A stretch of DNA of 64,000 nt from assembly GCA_023415825.1 (NCBI GenBank), contig JAEZJF010000013.1:310001-374000 (forward strand), given 5' to 3'. The position numbers and the translations under genes are program-made. Every line of letters starts with the position of its first letter. Position 1 is the stretch's first letter. The notes under the pieces are model-generated. The model worked only from the letters and a program-made list of their open reading frames with translations, was not told the DNA's origin and did not search any database. This DNA is from Bacillota bacterium. Lineage in GTDB: Bacteria > Bacillota > Clostridia > DSM-8532. Positions 37,460 through 45,433 of this stretch are shown here, one piece after another.

Positions 37460-38644
37460 ATGAAAATACTGGTTCTTAATTTGGGATCGACAAGCTTTAA
37501 ATTTAAGATTTTTGATTTTAAAATAGGAGAAAAGGCGTTGGCTTCAGGTGGAGTTGAAAGTATAGGAAGCCCAAAAGGCGCTTATCATGTAAATATATCG
37601 GGCCATGTTGATAAGGGGGAGTGTACTTGTACCGTACATGGCGATGCAATGGATTTATGCATTGATATACTTAAAAAGAACAATGTAATCAAATCCATCG
37701 GCGATGTAGATGCAGTTGGGTATAAGGCTGTTCACGGTGGAAGCATTATTGGAGCCAGGTTAGTGGATGATGGCCTGATAAAGGTTATGGACGATTTCTC
37801 CTCCTTTGTACCGGCCCATAATCCCATTTATATAAGTACTATGCGTTCATTACAGGATAAATATCCTGGATTGAAACAAGTCGCTTATTTTGAAACCTCT
37901 TTTCATGCTACAATGCCCGAGTACCGTGCCGTATATGGTGTACCTTATGAATGGTGCGCCGATTATGGTATTCGCAGATATGGGTTTCATGGTTCCAGTC
38001 ACAGCTACATAGCATGGAAGCTTAATGAATTGGAGCCAACGGCCAAACGAATTGTTTCAATACACTTAGGAGGATCTTCTTCTCTGTGCGCCATTAAAGA
38101 TGGGATTAGTATTGCAGAAAGTATGGGAGCAACAACCCAGTCCGGATTATTCCACAATAACCGTGTTGGTGATTTTGATGCCTTTTGTATCCCTGATTTG
38201 ATCAAAAGAAACAACGGTGATGTAGATGAAGTTTTTCGACAACTTTCCACCAAAGGAGGGTTTTTAGGTATCAGTGGAGTCAGCAATGACCTCCGTGCTG
38301 TTCTTCAGGCTAGAGAAGAAGGAAATAAAAGAGCTGATTTAGCTGTTAAAGCCTTTGCAGATTCCATTATAGGGTATATCGGAATGTTTACCGCATACCT
38401 TGGTGGACTCGATTCCATTGTATTTACAGGAGGAATCGGAGAGCGAAGCTCCATTATCAGGGAAATGGTATGCAGCGAGTTAGGCTGGCTCTCTGTACAT
38501 CTTGACAGTGAGAAAAATCGTAAAGCCAAGGAGGAAAGAATTGATTCTTCAATGAGTAAAGTTTCTGTATGGGTATTGGAGACTAATGAGGAGCTTATGG
38601 TTGCGCGGCAAGTCCGTAATTTAATAGGAAATGCGGGGCATTAA
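37460..38644 (+). CDS. Acetokinase-family kinase (acetate/propionate kinase-like)
   Basis: 394 aa. Clear acetate-kinase family: NLGSTSFKFKIF (about residue 6), GYKAVHGG, RRYGFHGSSHSY (about 173-184), SIHLGGSSSL, RVGDFD and the late TNEE. One key change: the FDTAFHQTMP motif reads FETSFHATMP, so the catalytic Asp is Glu. The enzyme should transfer phosphate between ADP/ATP and a short acyl or carbamoyl phosphate. It lies where carbamate kinase would lie in the E. coli oxamate set. GGAG precedes the start. Confidence 0.87.
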   Translation: MKILVLNLGSTSFKFKIFDFKIGEKALASGGVESIGSPKGAYHVNISGHVDKGECTCTVHGDAMDLCIDILKKNNVIKSIGDVDAVGYKAVHGGSIIGARLVDDGLIKVMDDFSSFVPAHNPIYISTMRSLQDKYPGLKQVAYFETSFHATMPEYRAVYGVPYEWCADYGIRRYGFHGSSHSYIAWKLNELEPTAKRIVSIHLGGSSSLCAIKDGISIAESMGATTQSGLFHNNRVGDFDAFCIPDLIKRNNGDVDEVFRQLSTKGGFLGISGVSNDLRAVLQAREEGNKRADLAVKAFADSIIGYIGMFTAYLGGLDSIVFTGGIGERSSIIREMVCSELGWLSVHLDSEKNRKAKEERIDSSMSKVSVWVLETNEELMVARQVRNLIGNAGH

Positions 38645-39581
38645 AGTTTTCGGCGTAAACCAGAATATGGAACAAATCATTGAAGCGCGTTTGACCGACT
38701 CCTTTAACACTTCTGAGGAGATATTCGGCGTAATCCACTCAAAGTTCCGGACTGTGCTAAATGTGCTTTTCAAGATGCCGAGGGGCGGCCCCAGGTTAAT
38801 AACTTTCATGACTGTCGGTACAAAAGGAGTTCCGGACAGTATAACCGTGACAGATAAATATTTTGACAAACTTTCATCGCTGCCAATAGGTTCCAGAGTT
38901 TCGTGCAAAAGCTTTATCTTTCATTTTGATTTCGTTTCCGAGGAACTCACAGGAGATATCCATTGTCTTCGGCAAAGTGGGATTGCAATTGAAAGTACCC
39001 CAGTCAATAGAGCAGGGCTGCTTCATTTCATCCGGCATACTGATGAAATGAGAAAATTTAGCAATAAGCCGTATTTCTTTGATGATTTATCGGTTTTAAA
39101 CCCGGAGCAAAAAAACCATATTGTGTCCAATCTTCATGGATTTACTAAAGCCTGGTTGGAACATGACCTTATGACAATGGAATCAATTTTATTAAAGTAT
39201 ATAGGAATGGGTATTGGTTTGACACCATCCTGTGATGATGCATTTCTTGGTATAATTGCGGTCTGCTTGGGAGCAAGACTTTATGCTAAGGCCACGGGCC
39301 TAGGCGAATGGATGGCTCTGCCCGATATTAAAAGCCTTCCTCCATTTAATAGGATATTGTCAAACCGTACCACGGATGTTTCTTTAAAGTATTTGTGTTG
39401 TTCCCAGGAAGGACGTTTTTCAGATGTGGTCGTAGATTTGATAAAAGAGATATTTTCTGACACTGGGGATCAATTGAGAACTTGTATAGAGGCTGTTTCC
39501 TTGGTGGGCGGAAGCTCCGGTATGGATATGCTGTATGGTATGAAAATTGCCTGTCATGAACTGGGTAAATCTATTAAATAA
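38631..39581 (+). CDS. DUF2877 protein (YlbF/AllH-like)
   Basis: 316 aa. The DUF2877 signature YIGMGIGLTPSCDDAFLGIIAVC (about residues 190-212) matches the third subunit of the E. coli oxamic transcarbamoylase (YlbF/AllH). The rest is only broadly similar. Its ATG lies inside the kinase gene (14 bp overlap) with only a weak AGGA site, so it is likely translated by coupling. This gene completes the FdrA/DUF1116/DUF2877 trio. Confidence 0.82.
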   Translation: MRGIKVFGVNQNMEQIIEARLTDSFNTSEEIFGVIHSKFRTVLNVLFKMPRGGPRLITFMTVGTKGVPDSITVTDKYFDKLSSLPIGSRVSCKSFIFHFDFVSEELTGDIHCLRQSGIAIESTPVNRAGLLHFIRHTDEMRKFSNKPYFFDDLSVLNPEQKNHIVSNLHGFTKAWLEHDLMTMESILLKYIGMGIGLTPSCDDAFLGIIAVCLGARLYAKATGLGEWMALPDIKSLPPFNRILSNRTTDVSLKYLCCSQEGRFSDVVVDLIKEIFSDTGDQLRTCIEAVSLVGGSSGMDMLYGMKIACHELGKSIK

Positions 39582-39597
39582 GATAAGGAGTTATCAA

Positions 39598-41640
39598 ATG
39601 TATAATTGCAATATTGGAAAAGATCATAAATGGTGGGAAGATAAAACGTTAAGAATGATTCAAACCTGTTTACGGGAAATCGATATGCTTGATATAAGAG
39701 CAGATGAATACGTTAAGGAGCTAAGAAAATTTAAGGCGAATGTTGTTATGATTAATACATCTGGTATCATAGCAAGCTATGATACAAAGCTGCCTTATCA
39801 TTTCAAAAGTCCTTATTTAAAGGGTGATATCCTTAAAGATATTGTAAATGCCTGTCATGATGACAATATAAAGGTTATTGGCAGGATGGATTTTACAAAA
39901 GTTCGTAAACCTCTCTTTGAAAAGAATCCTGAGTGGGCGTACATAAGCCCTAAGGGCAAAATTATCGAGTGCAACGGTGATACACATGTTTGCTTCAACA
40001 GTAGATATCAACAGGAACATGCCTTTCAAATTATGAAAGAAACCATTTTGGAACTCGACATTGATGGTATCTATCTGAATATGGGCGGTTATATGTCAGG
40101 CATGGACTATGCCAATGGGTGGCAAGGTATATGCCAATGTGAAGGGTGCAGGCAGAGGTTTTTGGAGATGTACGGTTTGGAATTGCCCAAAATTGAGGAC
40201 AAAAAGGATGAGATATATCAGAAATATTTATTGTTTCAACAACAAACATTGAAAGAGTACCATTTAAGGATGGAGAAGTTTTTAAGAACTGTTAAGCCTG
40301 ATTTGTTCATTGATAAACAAGATTATTTACGAATTGAGGCTAATACTTCATTAAATGATAGGATGCCAAATTGGCAGTATAATGCTTCAGCACTTACAAA
40401 GACCGCTGTAAGTTCCCACATGGCAGACGTTATTGATATTGCTTCAGTAAACTTTATTGATGTGCCTTACCGGCATGTAGCCGTATCCCCTTATCAACAG
40501 GAATTACGCTTAGTTCAATCGCTTGCAAATGGGGGTTCTATTGATTATTTCGTGATAGGAAGACTGGATAACCAAGCTGATAAATCTGCCCAGGAGCCTT
40601 TAAAAAGAATTTATCACTATCATTCACAAAATGAGGATGAATATAAAAACTTGGTCTCCACTGCACAAATAGCGTTAATTCAGATAGATTCTCCTCTTCA
40701 GTTACTCCGACAAAAATCTGAATATCGCGGATGGTATAACTTCTTAGTGGAAAACCATTTTATATTTGACTCTCTTTTATTGAAATCAAGCGAGTCTATC
40801 GATTTGAAGAAATATAAGACAATAATCCTTCCCGATATAAAGCATATGAGTGAGGCATTCGTAGCACAAATAGATGACTTTGTTAAAGAGGGAGGTACGT
40901 TAATTTCTGTTGGGGGTACTGGTATTTATGATCCTTCTGGTGAGCTGCGTGATATACCGATCATCAAATCACTAGGTATCAATAAAATACAAAATATATG
41001 CACCGATATGCGATCTTCATATATAAAAATTACTGATAAAGAAAGGTATCCTAGATTAAATAATACAGAATTGGTTTATGTTCGTGGCAGATATATCTAT
41101 GCCGAATATGAGAAAAATGTAGAGTTGCATTTAAAATTAATTGAACCCCATATGTATGCTCCGCCGGAGAGAGCTTATTTTACAACTGTTTCGGATTACC
41201 CAGGCTTTACTGTAAATGCTTATGGTAAGGGGAGAGGCGTATATATCCCGTGGGAACCTGGAAAGGAATTTTCTGAAAATGGGTTTACTAACCTGACTAA
41301 CTTTATTGCTGATTTTTTAGCAGAAGAATTGCATGTTAAACCACTGGGAGGGAAGCTTTCTCCAATGGTAGAGGTGACTGTTATGGAGAAGAAGGATCAA
41401 TCAGCTCTATATATTCACTTGGTAAATAGCTCAGGCTATACGGGCAATTCATTTTATGCTCCTGTTACAATGCATGACGTTGAGGTAGTGATTCCTTATA
41501 CAGATTATACGGAATCTGTCATAAGCCTAATCACGAAAGAAGACTGTGATTATGAAGCTAGGGACGGTCATTTGTTAATTAAAATAAAGCGGCTTGGTTT
41601 ATTCGAAGTAATAAAAATTACTTATAAATCTGTGAATTAA
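39598..41640 (+). CDS. GHL6-type hypothetical glycoside hydrolase with GH42-like trimerisation domain
   Basis: About 680 aa. An N-terminal (beta/alpha)8 barrel (about residues 20-340) with DYVKELRKFKANVVMINTSG-like and DIDGIYLNMGGYM stretches fits the GHL6/GH42-related family. A middle domain (about 350-600, with HMSEAFVAQIDDFVKEGGTLISVGG) resembles the GH42 trimerisation domain, and a short beta tail follows. The catalytic residues are not certain. I chose the ATG at 39598 after AAGGAG. It starts 16 bp after the DUF2877 gene and is probably in the same operon. Confidence 0.72.
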   Translation: MYNCNIGKDHKWWEDKTLRMIQTCLREIDMLDIRADEYVKELRKFKANVVMINTSGIIASYDTKLPYHFKSPYLKGDILKDIVNACHDDNIKVIGRMDFTKVRKPLFEKNPEWAYISPKGKIIECNGDTHVCFNSRYQQEHAFQIMKETILELDIDGIYLNMGGYMSGMDYANGWQGICQCEGCRQRFLEMYGLELPKIEDKKDEIYQKYLLFQQQTLKEYHLRMEKFLRTVKPDLFIDKQDYLRIEANTSLNDRMPNWQYNASALTKTAVSSHMADVIDIASVNFIDVPYRHVAVSPYQQELRLVQSLANGGSIDYFVIGRLDNQADKSAQEPLKRIYHYHSQNEDEYKNLVSTAQIALIQIDSPLQLLRQKSEYRGWYNFLVENHFIFDSLLLKSSESIDLKKYKTIILPDIKHMSEAFVAQIDDFVKEGGTLISVGGTGIYDPSGELRDIPIIKSLGINKIQNICTDMRSSYIKITDKERYPRLNNTELVYVRGRYIYAEYEKNVELHLKLIEPHMYAPPERAYFTTVSDYPGFTVNAYGKGRGVYIPWEPGKEFSENGFTNLTNFIADFLAEELHVKPLGGKLSPMVEVTVMEKKDQSALYIHLVNSSGYTGNSFYAPVTMHDVEVVIPYTDYTESVISLITKEDCDYEARDGHLLIKIKRLGLFEVIKITYKSVN

Positions 41641-41783
41641 TAATTGTAGGATACTCACAGCGCAAGTGTTGGAGCTATAATTGGAAATTGAAGAATTAGA
41701 GTGGATTTTTAGTATATAAACACTCAATAGCGTTAAGGTTGGTTTGGAGTGGGCTTAGAATTTTATTGGGAGGAAATGTATTA

Positions 41784-43070
41784 GTGAATAAATTTAAAAG
41801 TGGATTTATGATAGGTGCTGCTACTTCGGCACATCAGGTGGAAGGTAACAATGTAAATAGTGATTACTGGATTATGGAGAATCTGCCATGCTCCAATTTC
41901 AAAGAACCATCGGGGGATGCAGTCGATCACTATAACAGGTATTTGGAAGATATTAAGCTACTTTCAGATGCAGGCCTGAACGCATATCGTTTTACAATAG
42001 AATGGGCTAGAATCGAACCTGAGAAAGGTAAATTTGACAAGAAAGAAATTGAACATTATAGAGATGTTTTAAAATGCTGTATTGAGCATTCCGTAACACC
42101 TATAGTTACGCTTCACCATTTCTCGTCGCCAAAGTGGTTGATATCGGAAGGAGGATGGGAAAGTGAAAAAACCATAGGATATTTTGGAGATTATTGTAGC
42201 TATGTAGTCTCCGAATTAGGGACTTTAATACCCTATATTTGCACAATCAATGAAGCTAATATGGGTGTTCAAATTGCAAGACTCATGAAAGAGTACAGAG
42301 ATAAATTGGGTGCTTTAAAACAGAAAAATGCTGATGTTCAAGTAGGTCTTAATGTTGAAAATCCTGTGGAAATATTTAATAGAGGTTTGGAAGAGGCTTT
42401 TGGTATTGAAGCGAGTAAAGTGCAAGGTTTTCTTTCTCCACGTACTGCAGCGGGTGATCTAATAATCATAAAATGCCATGTAAAGGCAAGAGAAATAATT
42501 AAGGCCATCAATCCGAACATAAAGGTTGGGATTACATTGTCACTTTATGATTACCAAGCACTACCCGGTGGCGAAAAATATGTTGAAGCTATGTGGGATG
42601 AGGATTTTCTGCATTATTTACCTTACCTTAAAGAAGACGATTTCTTTGGAGTCCAAAATTATACCCGTAAAATATTCGATTCCAATGGTAAAGTAAATCC
42701 CAATGAAGAAACTAAAATGACTGACATGGGAAATGAATACTATCCCTTATCCTTAGCTGGAGCCATTCGGTATATAAGTAAGCATTGGGGCAAGGAAATC
42801 ATTGTAACAGAGAATGGAATATCAACGAGTAATGATATTGATCGGAATGATTTCATCAAAGAAGCCTTAGCTGGATTATATCATTGTGTGGAAGAGGGTA
42901 TTCCTGTAATTGGATATATGCATTGGTCATTACTTGATAATTTTGAATGGCAGAAAGGCTATGAACAGAAATTTGGTTTAATTGCTGTTGATAGAAAGAC
43001 TCAAATGAGATACCCAAAAGAAAGTTTAGCGGTTTTAGGTAATGTTAATAAGATTGGATTATCATTATGA
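41784..43070 (+). CDS. GH1 family beta-glucosidase/6-phospho-beta-glucosidase
   Basis: About 428 aa, slightly shorter than the usual 450-480. The N terminus has FMIGAATSAHQVEGNN. The acid/base Glu is in TINEAN (about 157; usually TFNEP), and the nucleophile in IVTENGIS (about 343). The C-terminal HWSLLDNFEWQKGYEQKFGL is strongly conserved; it lacks the residues I would expect for a clear phospho-sugar site, so plain beta-glucosidase is as likely. I chose the GTG at 41784 after GGGAGG; an upstream ATG at 41739 has no ribosome site. Confidence 0.82.
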   Translation: MNKFKSGFMIGAATSAHQVEGNNVNSDYWIMENLPCSNFKEPSGDAVDHYNRYLEDIKLLSDAGLNAYRFTIEWARIEPEKGKFDKKEIEHYRDVLKCCIEHSVTPIVTLHHFSSPKWLISEGGWESEKTIGYFGDYCSYVVSELGTLIPYICTINEANMGVQIARLMKEYRDKLGALKQKNADVQVGLNVENPVEIFNRGLEEAFGIEASKVQGFLSPRTAAGDLIIIKCHVKAREIIKAINPNIKVGITLSLYDYQALPGGEKYVEAMWDEDFLHYLPYLKEDDFFGVQNYTRKIFDSNGKVNPNEETKMTDMGNEYYPLSLAGAIRYISKHWGKEIIVTENGISTSNDIDRNDFIKEALAGLYHCVEEGIPVIGYMHWSLLDNFEWQKGYEQKFGLIAVDRKTQMRYPKESLAVLGNVNKIGLSL

Positions 43071-43084
43071 ATTTATAGGTCCAA

Positions 43085-43281
43085 AGAAGTATATGAGAAA
43101 TACCTTTATGTATCTGGGGCGAAAGGGGTAGTGATGTAAAAACAGTATCTTTGGGTTGGTCAGGGGTTTCAATGATTGTGGCAGGCTTGGTTATTGGTTG
43201 ACTACTTTCTTCATCGAGTTTGAATAGTTCGTCCAAATTACTAAGCCTGGGTTTGGGTCTCTCGGCTGTTTTGGTTGACAC
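43085..43281 (-). pseudogene. parB-like N-terminal fragment (broken)
   Basis: A minus-strand frame from a GTG at 43281 reads STKTAERPKPRLSNLDELFKLD, then a Pro/Thr-rich stretch and VFTSLPLSP. This is the usual start of ParB-like partition proteins carried by conjugative elements. The match stops after about 55 residues and the rest is missing, so it is a remnant. Confidence 0.6.
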
Positions 43282-43282
43282 G

Positions 43283-43440
43283 ACTCATTACCTCCTGTGC
43301 AAATGCCGTATATGCTGCGGCAACTTTGTTTTTCGGGACAAACACCATCACACTGCGACTGTAATAATTAGCTTCTCCAATTTTACGGTGTTGGGATAAG
43401 CACATCGAAAATGGTGATTTTCCCTTTGTAATATTCGTCG
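43283..43440 (-). pseudogene. parA/soj C-terminal fragment (frameshifted)
   Basis: Minus-strand reading gives EYYKGKITIFDVLIPT, then after a one-base frameshift KIGEANYYSRSVMVF and VPKNKVAAAYTAFAQEVM. The order (FD-VIP, V+IGEA, then K-AAAY-EV) is the C terminus of ParA partition ATPases. It sits just upstream of the parB fragment in the correct parA-parB order. Nothing else of an integrative element is visible. Confidence 0.6.
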
Positions 43441-43464
43441 ATGTCGTTATTTATACTCGTACCA

Positions 43465-43516
43465 AAACCGTTTTTATAGGAAGTAAGATTATCCCTCCTA
43501 TAAAGACGGTTTTTTT
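43465..43516 (+). terminator. Strong terminator hairpin
   Basis: A 17-bp stem with one mismatch: AAACCGTTTTTATAGGA (43465-43481) against TCCTATAAAGACGGTTT (43496-43512), followed by a run of seven or more T. It shields the WxL genes from upstream transcription and may be part of the inserted remnant. Confidence 0.85.
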
Positions 43517-43654
43517 GTATATGAAAACAAAAGATATGTGCCTGTCAAGCGCATGCTAGTTATCATTTCCTGTGTAAATTCGTATATCAAAAGAGCAATC
43601 GCACATACTATTATAGAAACTAATCAATTCGTGTGTTAAATGGAGAGAAAAAGA

Positions 43655-44239
43655 ATGAAGGTAAAAAAATGTATAATACTGGCTATAGTTATTTCTCATT
43701 TAAGTAGTTTAACCCTTTCCGTTTTTGCCGAAACATCCGGCAGTACTACCGCAGATATAACCTTTGAATCGGGAACCCTGACTCTGGCTGAAATGTCTTC
43801 TTTCAGTTTTGGTACGCATACTATTTCACCCGTTTTACAAACCTATCCGGCTTTGGAGAACAGCGTTTTTTTAGGCGTCAGAGACTTACGCGGCACGGGA
43901 GAAGGCTGGAAGGTAACGGCTTTGGCGAGCAGGTTCAATCCCGGAGCAAATCCTACACTGCCCGGCACATCGATAAGCCTTATCAACGGTACGGCTGTTT
44001 CTACGCAACTCGCGGGCAACGAACCAACTGTTGTTCAAAATATCAGGATGGACTGTGATGGGATTGCTTCTGTCAATATTGCATCAGCGGCGATTAATAC
44101 CGGACTTGGGGTCTGGACTATCGAATGGAACGGTAATGCCGGAGGTAACACCAATGCTACTTTAAATGTTCCGGGCGGTATAGCTACTGTGGGAACCCAT
44201 ACTACAACCATAACCTGGACGCTTGCCGATGCACCTTGA
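43655..44239 (+). CDS. Small WxL-type surface protein
   Basis: About 194 aa, exported: signal peptide to about residue 26 (LTLSVFAETSG). The remaining domain has the WxL layout: TADITFESGTLTL, RDLRGTGEGWKVTALAS and the C-terminal TTTITWTLADAP. The first W-motif reads W-K-V instead of W-x-L. WxL domains attach to peptidoglycan of Gram-positives. I chose the ATG at 43655, 8-9 bp after GGAGAG. It lies 29 bp before the DUF916 gene, as usual for WxL clusters. Confidence 0.8.
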   Translation: MKVKKCIILAIVISHLSSLTLSVFAETSGSTTADITFESGTLTLAEMSSFSFGTHTISPVLQTYPALENSVFLGVRDLRGTGEGWKVTALASRFNPGANPTLPGTSISLINGTAVSTQLAGNEPTVVQNIRMDCDGIASVNIASAAINTGLGVWTIEWNGNAGGNTNATLNVPGGIATVGTHTTTITWTLADAP

Positions 44240-44268
44240 ACGAGGCATTAAGGAAGGAGTACTTATAA

Positions 44269-45312
44269 ATGCTAAAACAAAGAATACAAAAACTATCTAG
44301 CGCTTTATGTATTGGCCTGATATGCGTATTGTCCTTACTTCCAATACCTGTTATGGCTCAGACTGTTAACAGTTCCGACTTTACCGTTCGAGCTATCATT
44401 CCTGACAACCAAATCGACAAAAGCAAAAGTTATTTCGATCTTTTAATGAAGCCCGGTCAGGCACAAACACTTAGCGTGGATGTGATCAACGGCGGTAAGG
44501 AAGAAATAACTGTAGATGTGGCCCTCCACGCGGCTTCTACAAACCGTAACGGATTGATAGAATATCAGGTAAAGGTTGACCCCGACGAAACCTTAAAGAC
44601 ACCATTTAATACCATTTCTAATACAACCGATCAGGTTAAGGTGGCTCCCGGTAGTGCACAGAAAGTGAATGTCACTGTTACTATGCCGGACCAGCAGTTT
44701 GATGGAGTTATTTTGGGCGGCATAGTTTTTACAAAACGTGAAAACAACGCTGCTGCATCCGGTGTTTCGATAAACAACCAATTCTCTTATGTGATTGGCG
44801 TTAAACTTTCAGAAACCGATAAAGAAATTCTGCCTGATTTCCGGATAAAATCCATTGAGACGACACTTGTTAACTATAGAAAGGCCGTATCAATAAATAT
44901 TCACAACCCTGTACCATTAATTATCAAAAATGCAAATGTAACGGCTAAAATTTACAGGAAAAATGAAAACGCGCCTTTATTTTCTATCGACAAAAACGGG
45001 ATTGATATGGCGCCAAACTCGGTTTTTCCCTTGCCTATTGAATGGGAAGGAAAAAACATGGATCCCGGACAGTATCGCCTTGAATTAAAACTAGCGAACA
45101 ATGGCAGGATATGGGATTGGAAGCAAGACTTTACCATAGATGCCGCGAAAGTGCAGGAAATTAACAAAAACGCTTTGGATAAACCTGTAAAACGAAACTG
45201 GTGGACAGCATGGTGGTGGATTCCTGTACTCATTATCGTTGTTTTATTATTACTGTGGGTTGCCTTTTTGTTGGGACGGAGAAGAAGGGATGATGAAAAG
45301 AGAAAGGATTAG
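44269..45312 (+). CDS. DUF916/WxLIP-type membrane-anchored protein
   Basis: 347 aa with a signal peptide (about residues 1-30), two extracellular beta domains and a C-terminal membrane helix (WWWIPVLIIVVLLLLWVAFLLG, about 316-337) with a basic tail RRRRDDEKR. The first domain has the features of DUF916 (peptidoglycan-binding) and the second of DUF3324 (partner-binding). It probably anchors the neighbouring WxL proteins at the cell surface. AAGGAAGGAG precedes the ATG. A terminator follows. Confidence 0.85.
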   Translation: MLKQRIQKLSSALCIGLICVLSLLPIPVMAQTVNSSDFTVRAIIPDNQIDKSKSYFDLLMKPGQAQTLSVDVINGGKEEITVDVALHAASTNRNGLIEYQVKVDPDETLKTPFNTISNTTDQVKVAPGSAQKVNVTVTMPDQQFDGVILGGIVFTKRENNAAASGVSINNQFSYVIGVKLSETDKEILPDFRIKSIETTLVNYRKAVSINIHNPVPLIIKNANVTAKIYRKNENAPLFSIDKNGIDMAPNSVFPLPIEWEGKNMDPGQYRLELKLANNGRIWDWKQDFTIDAAKVQEINKNALDKPVKRNWWTAWWWIPVLIIVVLLLLWVAFLLGRRRRDDEKRKD

Positions 45313-45333
45313 CTTTTTTGAAATTCGATATGG

Positions 45334-45366
45334 ATCGGCAGACTTTATATTAGTCTGCCGATTTTT
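45334..45366 (+). terminator. Rho-independent terminator after the DUF916 gene
   Basis: ATCGGCAGACT (45334-45344) and AGTCTGCCGAT (45352-45362) form a perfect 11-bp stem with a 7-nt loop and a T tract. It splits the WxL cluster into two transcripts. Confidence 0.95.
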
Positions 45367-45433
45367 CCGTCCAGAGGCTATGCAGGAAATGTAAAGAAAA
45401 GTCGTGAAACTGTCCCCAATTGGAGGTTATCAT

